From Porphyromonas endodontalis ATCC 35406 (GTDB lineage: Bacteria > Bacteroidota > Bacteroidia > Bacteroidales > Porphyromonadaceae), in assembly GCF_000174815.1 (NCBI RefSeq), contig NZ_ACNN01000029.1:1-64000 (forward strand): 64,000 nucleotides of DNA. Reading direction: 5' to 3'. Under the pieces are notes generated by a model. The model saw only the letters and a program-made list of their open reading frames with translations. It was not told where the DNA came from and ran no database searches. Made by a program: the position numbers and the translations under genes. This document shows, in pieces, positions 37,301 through 45,795 of the stretch; position 1 is the stretch's first letter, and each line of letters opens with the position of its first letter.

Positions 37301-38685
37301 CTTTGGTTGGGGGTAAGGACGGCATTCATCCAGCTTTGTAGGCTATCCGTAGAGACGAATTGGGGGTATCCCTTAGCAATAAAGTCCGCAAGAGCCCCCT
37401 CTGCATAGCTATTGAAGAGCGCGCCTTGGGTCATCACCATTTTCTCAAATTCGGCTTCCGTAGAGGGCAGACCCGTGACCTTGTACCCTTGGTTGCGTAG
37501 CTCTAACAACACGTTATAGAGCGAGGGAAGCACCTCTATCCCCTGAGCAACGAGGCTATTCTGTCCCGGACCTTTGAAGTAGTAGATGGCTACGCGCTTC
37601 TCACTGTTGGGTTTGCGCTTGAGCGATATATAGTTATTGACCAGTCGGGTAAAGGTCTCCAGACGATCCGGGATAGCATGGAAGTATTGCAATCCACTCT
37701 TACTATCGCGCTCCAAAGCCACAAGAGCAAAGGGTATCATAGCCCCGTCAATCTCGGGCGTGGAGACGCTTTGCGAGAGGAAACCTCCCACCAAACCTTG
37801 TTTATCGGCAAGCCAATCTTCCCTCTCGGCAACAATGGTAAGAGGGGCTATAATAGGTATATTCTGCTGCTGGAGGTAGCTGATAGCAGGGTCTGTATTG
37901 CCCGATAGCATTTTGCCATGGGGCATGTAAATTAGGAGATCCGGGTTAATCTCTTGGATTATTTTTAGGCGATCTCCCCCGGCAGAGAAGGGATACACGT
38001 TGAGCCCACTCTCCTCCAAAGAGGATACTATTTCATCTATATGCTCTCGGTTGGAGTTGGTGGGAGAAGCGAAACTAATGAGCATGGCAACCTTAGGAGC
38101 TCCCTCTTTGTAGCCATTGCTTTTGTAGTAGGCTTCGTACTCTTTGAGGGAAGAGAAGAGATCATCGTCCGTCTTTCCGTAGAATACATTTTCTCCAAAA
38201 CTAACGGGTTTTTCTATGCTCCCCTCTCGGAGTGATTTACCCAATATCTCCTTACGGATATAGTTGAATCCCGATCTATAATTCTTAGCCCCTCCGTTGC
38301 TGAAATAGGAGACTACGAGAGAAGATTGCTCCTCGGTGAGGGAGGAGATCTCGTTATCGGGGCTTGTCGCCATGAATACTTGCACATGGCACTTCTTCTC
38401 TTCGATGAGTTTTTGTACCAGCTCTCGATCTTCGGGAGCCCACTTAAGCCCCATCCCAAAAGCGAGTACAAAATCATAATTCTCGAGTTGGGAAAGGTCG
38501 TCTTCTACCTTAACGGTTGCATTCTTTTCGTCGGCAGAAGAGATGGCACGAGCCACCATAAATTGGGGGAAGTTTACCAAAGCTACCCTGATAGGTTTGG
38601 GGCGGAATATCCCCCAAAGCACTGCAACTGCCACAAGAGCAATAGCTGCAAAGAGTAGCGTTTTTGTTCGTTTCGATAGTTTCAT
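34360..38685 (-). CDS. hmuS: HmuS, CobN/BchH-like chelatase of the heme locus
   Basis: 1441 residues. An N-terminal membrane anchor (about 9-27), a CobN/Mg-chelatase H-type body with motifs such as HFGTHGSLEFINGKQIALS and GVNGNYGTGIQEMVESG, and a C-terminal membrane helix near 1412-1430 (LFLFVAIGVVVVLIIIFVIY) followed by basic residues. The family inserts or removes metals from tetrapyrroles; HmuS has been proposed to take iron out of heme anaerobically. An unusual Met/Gly/His/Lys insert (about residues 790-865) includes a 14-residue tandem repeat. It follows hmuR by 75 bases. Confidence 0.93.
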   Translation of the reverse strand: MKLSKRTKTLLFAAIALVAVAVLWGIFRPKPIRVALVNFPQFMVARAISSADEKNATVKVEDDLSQLENYDFVLAFGMGLKWAPEDRELVQKLIEEKKCHVQVFMATSPDNEISSLTEEQSSLVVSYFSNGGAKNYRSGFNYIRKEILGKSLREGSIEKPVSFGENVFYGKTDDDLFSSLKEYEAYYKSNGYKEGAPKVAMLISFASPTNSNREHIDEIVSSLEESGLNVYPFSAGGDRLKIIQEINPDLLIYMPHGKMLSGNTDPAISYLQQQNIPIIAPLTIVAEREDWLADKQGLVGGFLSQSVSTPEIDGAMIPFALVALERDSKSGLQYFHAIPDRLETFTRLVNNYISLKRKPNSEKRVAIYYFKGPGQNSLVAQGIEVLPSLYNVLLELRNQGYKVTGLPSTEAEFEKMVMTQGALFNSYAEGALADFIAKGYPQFVSTDSLQSWMNAVLTPNQREALAKKYGAAPGEYYTMRKGDKEGIAVTAVPFGNVVLLPQPGQGVGDNDFKAVHGANPLPPYPYVASYLWVQKGFRADAIMHFGTHGSLEFINGKQIALSQEDWTDRMINDLPHIYYYTIANIGEAMIAKRRSYGETVSYLAPPFIETRLRGDVADLLKLTDQYLASETDNQELSLRIKNLAIKKGFHRDLHLDSIRTKPYSREEIESLSDFAEELAVSKIPGGMYRTGIAFSREKIHSSVLHIATDPIAYALAALDRHRGKYTQKQQDNERFFTQHYREPAERVVRQALAAHQVNTEAVLTSLGVTAEERRLAEQLIAKTEANNAAMMGSMGAMKGGGMGMPMGAMSGKKPASMGAKGKDKKGGHPGGMPQGADKKGGHPDGMPQGMDKKGSGKMPPAMMEAMKAMQQEALSPDEKAFVASMQQLRHSINAIVGYYDKLMQSPQRELSSIVNALNGGYLAPSPGGDYIANPETLPTGRNLYSINAETTPTKAAWDKGKKLAEDLLADYKKRHNGELPQKVSFSLWSSSFIESEGATIAEIIYLLGCEPVRDMMGRVQDIRLIPMEQLNRKRIDVVVQTSGQLRDLAASRLYLIQKAVDLAAKETGEKDNEVAKGAVDAEKVLLEKGLSPNEARSLSTQRVFGGVNGNYGTGIQEMVESGDRWEKESEIADVYLNNMGAIYGSSEQWGDFEAGLFEAALQNVDAVVQPRQSNSWGPLSLDHIYEFMGGLTLTVRQVTGKDPDGYFNDLRNHHRTRVQEMKQAIGVEARTTILNPTYIKEVTKEGQGAASALAETIRNTYGWNVMKPSAIDKELWDDIYNTYIKDDKDLGIRDFFEQNNPAALQEITAVMMETIRKGMWNASPEQRKAIAELHAEEIEKFGAGCSGFVCDNAKLRDFIAKEIPAEQQQNYQKAIQKVRNLSSEQSKDAQLLKKEELNADDTSVIERPSQLFLFVAIGVVVVLIIIFVIYRRRKLRQQSNE
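36124..36219 (-). repeat. 42-nt tandem repeat inside hmuS
   Basis: Two full 42-base units (36178-36219 and 36136-36177) and a partial third encode DKKGGHPGGMPQGA, DKKGGHPDGMPQGM and DKKGSG. They start at residues 823, 837 and 851 of HmuS. The reading frame stays open. Such near-identical in-frame units can change number by slippage. Confidence 0.9.
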
Positions 38686-38759
38686 AGGAGTTTATTTCTT
38701 TTACGGGAAGTAGGGCGTTTTGAGGATGCCATCTAGATGGCTAAACCAAGGGAGCTACA

Positions 38760-40769
38760 TCAGAATTGGAGACGAAGGGTCGCCGAGTAGACTCTCCCAG
38801 GCGTGGGCAAAACATTGGTATTGATAACCTTAACACGATAGTTGAAGAGGTTGTCGATACCCAAATTGAGATGGAAATTTCTGAAGAATCGTTGCTCTAT
38901 ACCAATACGAGCTGTGGCATAACCGGGCGTACGTTGCGGTGTAAGCAATGATTTGTCGTCATACTCCGACGAGGTAAAACCAGACATCCAACGCATCATA
39001 AAGAAGGCGTTAAGAGAATAGTTATTACTGAAGTATTTCCCATAGTCTAGTGCTAGCAAGGCAGAGTGTGGGTGGGTGGCCGTACGCAGTCCCTCATTAC
39101 CCGCTTTGTCTTTTACCTTATGCCAGTCATGCGTATAGGAGTAAGAGCCACGCACACTAAACCCCCAGGGTAGGGCTTGCTGCCCCTGGAGCTCAAGACC
39201 AAAGATGCGACTCGTACCCTTAATGTTGTCATAGAATTGTTCGCTTTTCCCATCCCGTACCCTCGCTACAGTCTGTATGCGATTGTCTACTTTATTGAAA
39301 AAAGCATTGAACATTAGACTTGTCTCTTTGGCTTTATACTCAGTAGAGAATGAAACCATATGGCTCTCCTCGGGCTTCAGCGCCTCATTCCCATAGATCA
39401 TAAACATGCCCAAGTGATCAAAAAACATATAAAGCTCTTGCATGGAGGGTGCACGATACCCCTGCGCATCGGTTAAGCGGAGAGCCAATTCTTCGGTGGG
39501 TTTGTACATGGCAGAGATACGAGAAGTATAATGCGCTCCAAAACCGGAATGGAGGTCGAGCCGACCACCATAGCTCAAAGTAACGTTATCAAGGACCGAG
39601 AAGATACCCTGACCATAGATTACCCCGCTCTGTATATGCTTAGGTTTCCCGTTGTTTAGCGTACGGAGGCGATCCGAAGCGACCTCGTCAAATAGGTACT
39701 CCCCCCCAAGATTGATGTGCTGTATCTTATCAATATCGTAGTTGTATTGTGCACGAGCATGGTGCATCTGCTGACGAAATACGGGTGCTTTGGGCTCCGT
39801 TGGGGCTAGAGGGAAAATAGAGTCTCTAGAATAATTGTTGTAGTGGTACGAGAGGTCAAGCCCCTGCTTTTCGCTGATCTGCCAGCGAACACCTGCTATA
39901 CCATCGTAGGAGTGATAGAGGTAATTGATATGTTTTTCCCAAAGCTGACGACGCAGGTTGGCACGCCCTGTAAGGGAGAATTGTAGTCTCTCGGATGGTG
40001 TTATAGTGAGCTTTTCGGAGATATTCCAGGCTCTATTGCCCGTGATTTCGACCTCTCGTTTACTCTGCTCATCACGTACCGTATAGCCGTTGTCTTTTGT
40101 GAATTGTACCCCGGTTTGGCTTGTGAAGATTCCTTGTTTAAGCCCAATAGAAAGGTTCTCTTTGAGGTCTCGCCTACTATCTATCGTACTCGACACCCCC
40201 ACACGCAAAGGCACTTTGGCTTGTCGGGTTATAATATTGATTACACCTCCAATAGCATTGGATCCATAGAGTGCAGACGATGCCCCTCGCAAGACCTCTA
40301 TGCGCTCTATATCATCCGGATTGATACGATTGAAATCGATGTCACTCCCCGTACCTGCTGAAATTAGCTCCCCATCAATGAGGAATAGCAAGGAACTGGA
40401 GTTGAATCCCTGCATATTGATACGATCTTGTGACCCATGCTTTGTAAACTCTACCCCAGGAAGTACATACTGTAATAGATCCCGAAAGTTTTGTGGCGCA
40501 AGCATTTCTATTTCTTTTGCCTTGATAAGGCGTACAGGGATGGGCTCATTCTTCATGAGCCGAACAGTGCGACTACCCGTGCAAACTACGTTGTCTAGGG
40601 TATTCTCTTTAGCAATACTATCAAGTTGGCTTGCGTGAGTTTGGTGCTTCTCCTGCCCTGTTCCCTTTTTTTTATAGGTCTGTTGTGCAAGGGCTATAGG
40701 GCTAAAACTTGAGAATAAACACGCAAAAAGCAGGCCTTTTACAGCCTGCTTTAGGGTACAATAATTCAT
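38760..40769 (-). CDS. hmuR: HmuR, TonB-dependent heme/hemoprotein receptor
   Basis: 669 residues from the ATG at 40769; an upstream TTG at 40784 only lengthens the signal peptide. Signal peptide to about residue 29 (ALAQQ). TonB box region near NTLDNVVCTGSRT, plug with FRDLLQYVLPGVEF, IERIEVLRGASSALYGSNAIGGVINIIT, and a 22-strand-type barrel ending in an aromatic-rich LRLQF. It imports heme through the outer membrane with TonB energy. It lies 42 bases after hmuY, the classical hmuYR pair. Confidence 0.93.
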   Translation of the reverse strand: MNYCTLKQAVKGLLFACLFSSFSPIALAQQTYKKKGTGQEKHQTHASQLDSIAKENTLDNVVCTGSRTVRLMKNEPIPVRLIKAKEIEMLAPQNFRDLLQYVLPGVEFTKHGSQDRINMQGFNSSSLLFLIDGELISAGTGSDIDFNRINPDDIERIEVLRGASSALYGSNAIGGVINIITRQAKVPLRVGVSSTIDSRRDLKENLSIGLKQGIFTSQTGVQFTKDNGYTVRDEQSKREVEITGNRAWNISEKLTITPSERLQFSLTGRANLRRQLWEKHINYLYHSYDGIAGVRWQISEKQGLDLSYHYNNYSRDSIFPLAPTEPKAPVFRQQMHHARAQYNYDIDKIQHINLGGEYLFDEVASDRLRTLNNGKPKHIQSGVIYGQGIFSVLDNVTLSYGGRLDLHSGFGAHYTSRISAMYKPTEELALRLTDAQGYRAPSMQELYMFFDHLGMFMIYGNEALKPEESHMVSFSTEYKAKETSLMFNAFFNKVDNRIQTVARVRDGKSEQFYDNIKGTSRIFGLELQGQQALPWGFSVRGSYSYTHDWHKVKDKAGNEGLRTATHPHSALLALDYGKYFSNNYSLNAFFMMRWMSGFTSSEYDDKSLLTPQRTPGYATARIGIEQRFFRNFHLNLGIDNLFNYRVKVINTNVLPTPGRVYSATLRLQF

Positions 40770-40811
40770 AGTCTTATTATACAAATAGTTAAAGAGAAGG
40801 GAGAATGGTTG

Positions 40812-41492
40812 TTACTTCACACTCACATTATAGTCGTAAGTGAAAGAGATAAAACCATTCTTGCGTCCCGTTTTGTCTTTACAATCGGTAAACTGAATGC
40901 GAGCGATCTTGCCATCGGCACACTTTACAAAGAAAACTTTGCCCGACAAACGAACGCGGGGAGGCATGTTGCCAAGGTCGTAATCAAGCCAACCTCCAGA
41001 CATATCTCCTCGCTCGGTCTTCTTTCCTGTAATCAGATGATTGTAACCTGTTTGCTCGTGATTACTATCGTGAGAGCCACCTCCCATGCTAAACTTAATG
41101 GTTATAGTACCTATGGCATCAGTAACCCATCCTTCTGTAGGCACTTTGGTTGCCTTTTCCATCTCCGTTACACCAGAGAAGACGGCAGCACCTTTACCCT
41201 TACCACTTTCGCCACAATTGAGACGGATGTCAAAGCGATGAAAAGCGATATCCCAAGCGTCACTATTCTTGTAGTCACTCACTTCTACCTCTTTATTGTC
41301 CTTAAGCGAATAGTATACCCACTTCTCATACTTAGAGGCATCAACATAACCTTTCAATCCCTTTACCTCTTCTTGTGCGGGAGGATTAGGAGTTGGGGTA
41401 GGACCGGGTTTAGGAGTTTGGTTCGGGCGGCATGATGCAACCCCCAAAACCAAGCTAGTAGCTATAAGTGCCAAGAAAAATCTAGTTTTCAT
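40812..41492 (-). CDS. hmuY: HmuY-like heme-binding lipoprotein
   Basis: 226 residues. Signal peptide and lipobox ending in C21 (GVASC), a Pro-rich linker (24-38), then an all-beta domain with strong HmuY signatures: DIAFHRFDIRLNCGESGKGKG (minus one residue), VFSGVTEMEKATKVPTEGW and RIQFTDCKD. P. gingivalis HmuY binds heme with His134 and His166. By eye, the first aligns with His141 here, but the second aligns with Leu173 (DYDLGNMPP), with Met176 close by. Heme is probably still bound, with a different second ligand. Surface-exposed partner of HmuR. Confidence 0.9.
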   Translation of the reverse strand: MKTRFFLALIATSLVLGVASCRPNQTPKPGPTPTPNPPAQEEVKGLKGYVDASKYEKWVYYSLKDNKEVEVSDYKNSDAWDIAFHRFDIRLNCGESGKGKGAAVFSGVTEMEKATKVPTEGWVTDAIGTITIKFSMGGGSHDSNHEQTGYNHLITGKKTERGDMSGGWLDYDLGNMPPRVRLSGKVFFVKCADGKIARIQFTDCKDKTGRKNGFISFTYDYNVSVK

Positions 41493-41546
41493 ACTTCTGT
41501 AGTTTTGTTTTGCGATTATTATTGTGTTGAGTTCTCTTTTAGATCC

Positions 41547-42770
41547 TTAAAGGAGGACTTTTGCGTTTTGGTTCCCTGCCTTTAGGAGGTAGGTTCCATG
41601 AGATAGATCGCTTACCTCAAGAGTGAGGAGCTCAGAGGAGATAACGCCACGCTGTAGTAGGGCGCCTTCTGCATTGCAGAGGAAATAGGGCTCGCCTACA
41701 AGTTCGCTGGGAAGTTCTACAGAGAGACGTCCTCCGGCAACAGTGGGTTTAAGATTGTTCCCTACTGCAGGTATCAAGACGTTACTCATCGGGACGGATT
41801 CGTAGACAAACATTCCTTCGTTTTCGTCCTCATCTTCGCCATCATCTCCGGCCATCTTCATGACTTCTTTGCTAGGAGCTGTAGTGGGAAGGGTGTAAAA
41901 GAGAGGGAATCCGAGAGAGAAAATAAGGTTATTACGCAACTCGTAGTAGAGACTTCTAGCCATGGGAGGGACTGGGAAGAATACCTTATCACATACCAAA
42001 CTCTTGTTCTCGTAAGTATAGGTAACGGGGAAGTCCGGGTCGCCACTTTCTAGCAAATTCCCTTCGTTGTCATATTTGAAAAGAAGTTCCCCATTTTTAT
42101 TTCCGGTGTAAGAATTGTACCCAAGTTTTGTGATTTGTCCACGTTCGTTGTACTCAAGCACTTCGTCCATCAACTTCTCCCCTTCTTCGGGATAGGCAAC
42201 TTGATCCAGCTTTATGATACGATCCTGCGCATCATACACAACCTTACACTTACGGAAAGGTGCCCAATTGGCAGTTCCCTCTACTCCTGCAGTAAAGATA
42301 GCCTCACTCTCTAGACCCTTTTCATTGTAGGTAAACTTACCTTCTACTGTTTTAGAAAGAGTCTCATCATCTTTATCCTCACCTAGTAGCTGATATACAG
42401 AGAAAGTGACAACCTGTCCTTGCTCATTACGCTTGTACTCGTTCCGCCTACTTACAATATCAAACTCACCTGTAGCCATCCTAGGACGACCATAATCATC
42501 GAGTCTAACGAAGTAGCCCTTTTCGTTGTAGTAGAAAAGAGTTCGAGACTCTAGAGAGCCGTTGTCATTGGTAACTTCAAGAGATTTTACATATCCCTTT
42601 TCGTCATAATTGTAGGTAAAGAGCTGACCATAATGCTTGTAAGACTTCAAGCGATACTGATACTTTGCAGGATCGCAGAAATACTCACGCTTCACGGCAT
42701 GCTGCGCCCATGCCCCTACGATACTACTAGCACCTAAGAGCAGCGATAAAAATAATTTGTTGGCATTCAT
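41547..42770 (-). CDS. Secreted YD/RHS-like repeat protein with type IX sorting domain
   Basis: 407 residues. Signal peptide to about 22 (GAWAQ). Residues about 45-260 hold eight or so short repeats of the type Y.YNEKGYV..L, for example LFYYNEKGYFVRLDDYGR, FTYNEKGLES and LEYNERGQITKLGY, which look like shortened RHS/YD strands. An acidic stretch (DDGEDEDENEG) precedes a C-terminal region ending in LSHGTYLLKAGNQNAKVLL, as in T9SS sorting domains. Ligand unknown. It has its own promoter box, and hmuY starts 54 bases downstream without an obvious promoter, so it may head the hmu transcript. Confidence 0.75.
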   Translation of the reverse strand: MNANKLFLSLLLGASSIVGAWAQHAVKREYFCDPAKYQYRLKSYKHYGQLFTYNYDEKGYVKSLEVTNDNGSLESRTLFYYNEKGYFVRLDDYGRPRMATGEFDIVSRRNEYKRNEQGQVVTFSVYQLLGEDKDDETLSKTVEGKFTYNEKGLESEAIFTAGVEGTANWAPFRKCKVVYDAQDRIIKLDQVAYPEEGEKLMDEVLEYNERGQITKLGYNSYTGNKNGELLFKYDNEGNLLESGDPDFPVTYTYENKSLVCDKVFFPVPPMARSLYYELRNNLIFSLGFPLFYTLPTTAPSKEVMKMAGDDGEDEDENEGMFVYESVPMSNVLIPAVGNNLKPTVAGGRLSVELPSELVGEPYFLCNAEGALLQRGVISSELLTLEVSDLSHGTYLLKAGNQNAKVLL

Positions 42771-42822
42771 ATTGTAATGGATTCATTCTATTCGTTTGTG
42801 TAGTTATCGCGAGAACTGAGTG

Positions 42823-42854
42823 CAAAGATAGCTACACTAATCTCCCTTCTACAA
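42823..42854 (-). promoter_or_regulatory. Promoter of the T9SS cargo gene / hmu cluster
   Basis: On the minus strand, TTG (42854-42852), a 21-base spacer and TATCTTTG (42830-42823) match the Bacteroidota promoter. The start codon lies 53 bases downstream. Confidence 0.75.
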
Positions 42855-42953
42855 TACCAACCTGTAGGTATTTTTAAGCTATCAATGGTCATTTTTCGGT
42901 ATAGATAAAAGTTTTTTCTTTCATTCACACAGTGTTTTAAGGCTAGTTCTTTC

Positions 42954-42961
42954 TAACTTTG
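42954..42961 (+). promoter_or_regulatory. Promoter -7 box for the C10 protease gene
   Basis: TAACTTTG matches TAnnTTTG. Transcription would start near 42968, leaving only 10 bases before the ATG at 42978 but about 60 before the ATG at 43029, which favours the latter. Confidence 0.65.
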
Positions 42962-43028
42962 CAGAGAATAAGAGATAATGGTCTCATATAAAACAATACA
43001 ACAAACAACTAAATCATTTCCTTACAAG

Positions 43029-45707
43029 ATGCTTAAAAGATTTCTTTTGCTGGCTCTAGGCTCTCTTCTGTGCCTGGGCAGTGTGTGGGCAACTCCTATC
43101 TCTCCGGAGGTTTCGTTACGTATTGCTCAACAGTTCTTCCGCGGTAGCTCACTACGATCTTCGGAGCCCTCGCTCACACTTTCTTATATCCATCGCCCTC
43201 AAAATACTCAAGCGAAGCAAACACACCTCCGTGCATCTGAGGTGATTGCTCCTACCTACTACTATATATACAACAGAGGAGAAAATGACGGCTTTGTGAT
43301 TGTTGCCGGAGATGATCGTCTGGAACAAATACTTGCCTACTCGTACGAAGGGCACTTCTCTGTGGAGTCTGCTCCTCGCGAAGCTCTCTACTGGCTCAAG
43401 GGGATTGACAAGGAGATAGAGACCTTCTATCGAACTGATATGTTTTACTCCACTAGCCCAAAGAGCACTAGGGAACTCCCTCAAAAGCAAGTAGCCCCCC
43501 TCCTCGAAAAGGAACAAATCCGATGGGACCAAGGGTATCCATTCAATAGCGAGTGCCCCGTCGATCCCTTTACAAGCCGAAAGTGTGTTACAGGATGTGT
43601 AGCTACCGCTCTAGCTCAAGTACTGCGGTTCCACAAATGGCCCGACGTAGGTACCGGTAGCCACTCTTACATAGACTCTATGTACACTCCTCACATCACT
43701 CGCTCTGTAACATTTAACACTCACTACGACTGGGCAAACATGCCCGGGACCTACGACCCCAATACGATAGAGAACAAAGAGATGGTGGCAAAAGCGTATG
43801 GTCTTTTGATGCGTGATGCCGGACATGCTGTAGATATGACCTACTCCTCTCGCGGCAGTGGTGCATTAGACACCTATATAGTGCGTGCACTCCGAGATTT
43901 TTTCAAATATAGTGGAGAGACACATCTACTCTATCGCGGACAAGTAAACCAAGAAAAATGGGAAGGAACAATCCGCACAGAACTCGACAATGAGCGCCCG
44001 GTCATCTTCTTCGGTCAAGGGGAAGGTGGTCACTGCTTTGTTTGTGATGGTTACGATGATAAAGGGCTATTCCACTTCAACTGGGGTTGGGGAGGAAAGG
44101 CCAATGCCTACTACCGACTCACGGCATTGCAACCTAGTTCATTAGGGACAGGTGCCGGTATGGGATTCTACGATTATGCTCAATCCATCGTGGTAGGAGC
44201 TGCTCCTTGCCGAGATGGAGAATGCGGAGAAAAAGCTCCTCTCAGTACGCCCTCCGTATCCCTTCGCGCTAAAATTCTCCCCAACTCCGGAGGAGAAAAA
44301 ATAACTATGGCCGGGATTTACATGCAAAGTGCCCAAACACTGATGCATTGCACCCTACGCTTTGCAATATATGATGGTAAAGAAACGCGAGTAAAAGAGG
44401 GGCAACCTGATGTTGGGAATCTATCTGTGTATATTCCCTATATAAGTAGAGATACCTTCGAAGTCAAGGATCTCGCCGATGGCACCTACACTCTAAAGCT
44501 AGAGTATGCACTCGAGGGGAAAGACTACAAACCCCTACACTTCCTCTACGATGAGCCCTCCATTGCATTTATCACCATCGCAGACCATAAAGTAAGTAAG
44601 ATAGAGTACGATGTCCCCATTGATTGGCTCTCGGTAGACCCCAAGACTGTAAAGGCGGACAAACTCTACAGCTACGAAAAGAGCGAAGTCTCCTTTACAG
44701 TACACAACTCAAGCAAACGCGAGATGTACCTTCCCGCACAGCTCTTCTGTGTAGACGGCCAGACTTTTAACAGAGAAGAGGGTACCCCCGACTATCGCTA
44801 CTCCGCCGGAGTACAGATGATAACAGTACCTGCAGAAGGGGATGCTGAGATTACTTTTTCCGGATTCCGCCCCATTCTCCCCAAAGACAGCAAAGCAAAT
44901 TTGTATCTCCGCATACCCCGTCTCAATCCCGATGAGCCCGGTACTGACTTCGGTTTCTATAACAAACGCATGGCTCGCTCCGCAGCTCGCCGCATTGCCA
45001 AGGATTGCATCGTAAAACTTCCCGGCTCCTATACAGATGCCACCTTGGTCTGCGAACTAGTCACCGAGGGGCCTATACAAATTGTATGTACCGACAACAA
45101 CGTACGCCCCTGCAAGTTCGAAATACGCAACGAAGGCTCTCTCTACGATCCAACGGGGTCGAAAGCGGCTATTAGAGCTCTTCTAACAACCGGATACAAC
45201 GATCAGGAAGGGAATGTGGAAGTGCTAGCAGTTTCTACAAACGCCCTCTCCGGGAAAATCGGAAAGGGAGAGAAGAAATATTTTGTTCCTATGTTCTCGT
45301 TGGGGAGAGAGTTCAGTTTCCTTGCGGGGAAAGATGGACTATTGCGTATCCTCACCGTAGTATCGGATCAATTTGGATTATCAGACTTCGGACAGAAGAT
45401 TTTTGGTACAATAAAAGTGCCCGTACACTTTATTCTCAAAAACTCTAACGAAGGGGGGATTGAAGTTATACCCCAGGAGATTATGCTCTATCCCAACCCT
45501 GCAACCACCGAAACAACCCTACGTACCATCCTGCCTATGGAGCAAATCTCAATAGAAGCCATGGATGGCAAGCATATCGCTTCGTACAAAGTTGATGGAG
45601 TTCAGAGCTTCCAAATCCCGACCAACCAGCTAATGGCCGGTGAATATATCGTACGCTGCGCGACAAGTAATGGGAAAACTCTAATGACAACCCTACTCGT
45701 TCGATAA
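43029..45707 (+). CDS. Secreted C10 cysteine protease (PrtT/streptopain type) with T9SS domain
   Basis: 892 residues from the ATG at 43029 (the frame is open from 42978, but MLKRFLLLALGSLLCLGSVWA is the signal peptide). Propeptide to about 150, then the C10 catalytic domain: Cys190 in VTGCVATALAQVL, His335 in EGGHCFVCDGYDDKG and HFNWGWGGKANAYY. Three or so beta-sandwich modules follow, and a type A T9SS sorting domain (EIMLYPNPATTET to the end). It is exported through type IX secretion and would digest host proteins. It is divergent from the heme locus, a sensible partnership. Confidence 0.92.
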   Translation: MLKRFLLLALGSLLCLGSVWATPISPEVSLRIAQQFFRGSSLRSSEPSLTLSYIHRPQNTQAKQTHLRASEVIAPTYYYIYNRGENDGFVIVAGDDRLEQILAYSYEGHFSVESAPREALYWLKGIDKEIETFYRTDMFYSTSPKSTRELPQKQVAPLLEKEQIRWDQGYPFNSECPVDPFTSRKCVTGCVATALAQVLRFHKWPDVGTGSHSYIDSMYTPHITRSVTFNTHYDWANMPGTYDPNTIENKEMVAKAYGLLMRDAGHAVDMTYSSRGSGALDTYIVRALRDFFKYSGETHLLYRGQVNQEKWEGTIRTELDNERPVIFFGQGEGGHCFVCDGYDDKGLFHFNWGWGGKANAYYRLTALQPSSLGTGAGMGFYDYAQSIVVGAAPCRDGECGEKAPLSTPSVSLRAKILPNSGGEKITMAGIYMQSAQTLMHCTLRFAIYDGKETRVKEGQPDVGNLSVYIPYISRDTFEVKDLADGTYTLKLEYALEGKDYKPLHFLYDEPSIAFITIADHKVSKIEYDVPIDWLSVDPKTVKADKLYSYEKSEVSFTVHNSSKREMYLPAQLFCVDGQTFNREEGTPDYRYSAGVQMITVPAEGDAEITFSGFRPILPKDSKANLYLRIPRLNPDEPGTDFGFYNKRMARSAARRIAKDCIVKLPGSYTDATLVCELVTEGPIQIVCTDNNVRPCKFEIRNEGSLYDPTGSKAAIRALLTTGYNDQEGNVEVLAVSTNALSGKIGKGEKKYFVPMFSLGREFSFLAGKDGLLRILTVVSDQFGLSDFGQKIFGTIKVPVHFILKNSNEGGIEVIPQEIMLYPNPATTETTLRTILPMEQISIEAMDGKHIASYKVDGVQSFQIPTNQLMAGEYIVRCATSNGKTLMTTLLVR

Positions 45708-45734
45708 ATCTCCTCCCCTCATTCGTTTGAGGAC

Positions 45735-45779
45735 AAAGGGTAGATGACTCTCCGCAAAGGAGCGCCATCTACCCTTTTT
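45735..45779. terminator. Terminator between the C10 protease gene and aroK
   Basis: AAAGGGTAGATG (45735-45746) pairs perfectly with CATCTACCCTTT (45766-45777); an inner CTCC/GGAG pairing and a following T-run make it strong for the plus strand. It separates two convergent genes and may serve both. Confidence 0.88.
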
Positions 45780-45795
45780 ATTTATACCATGGAGA

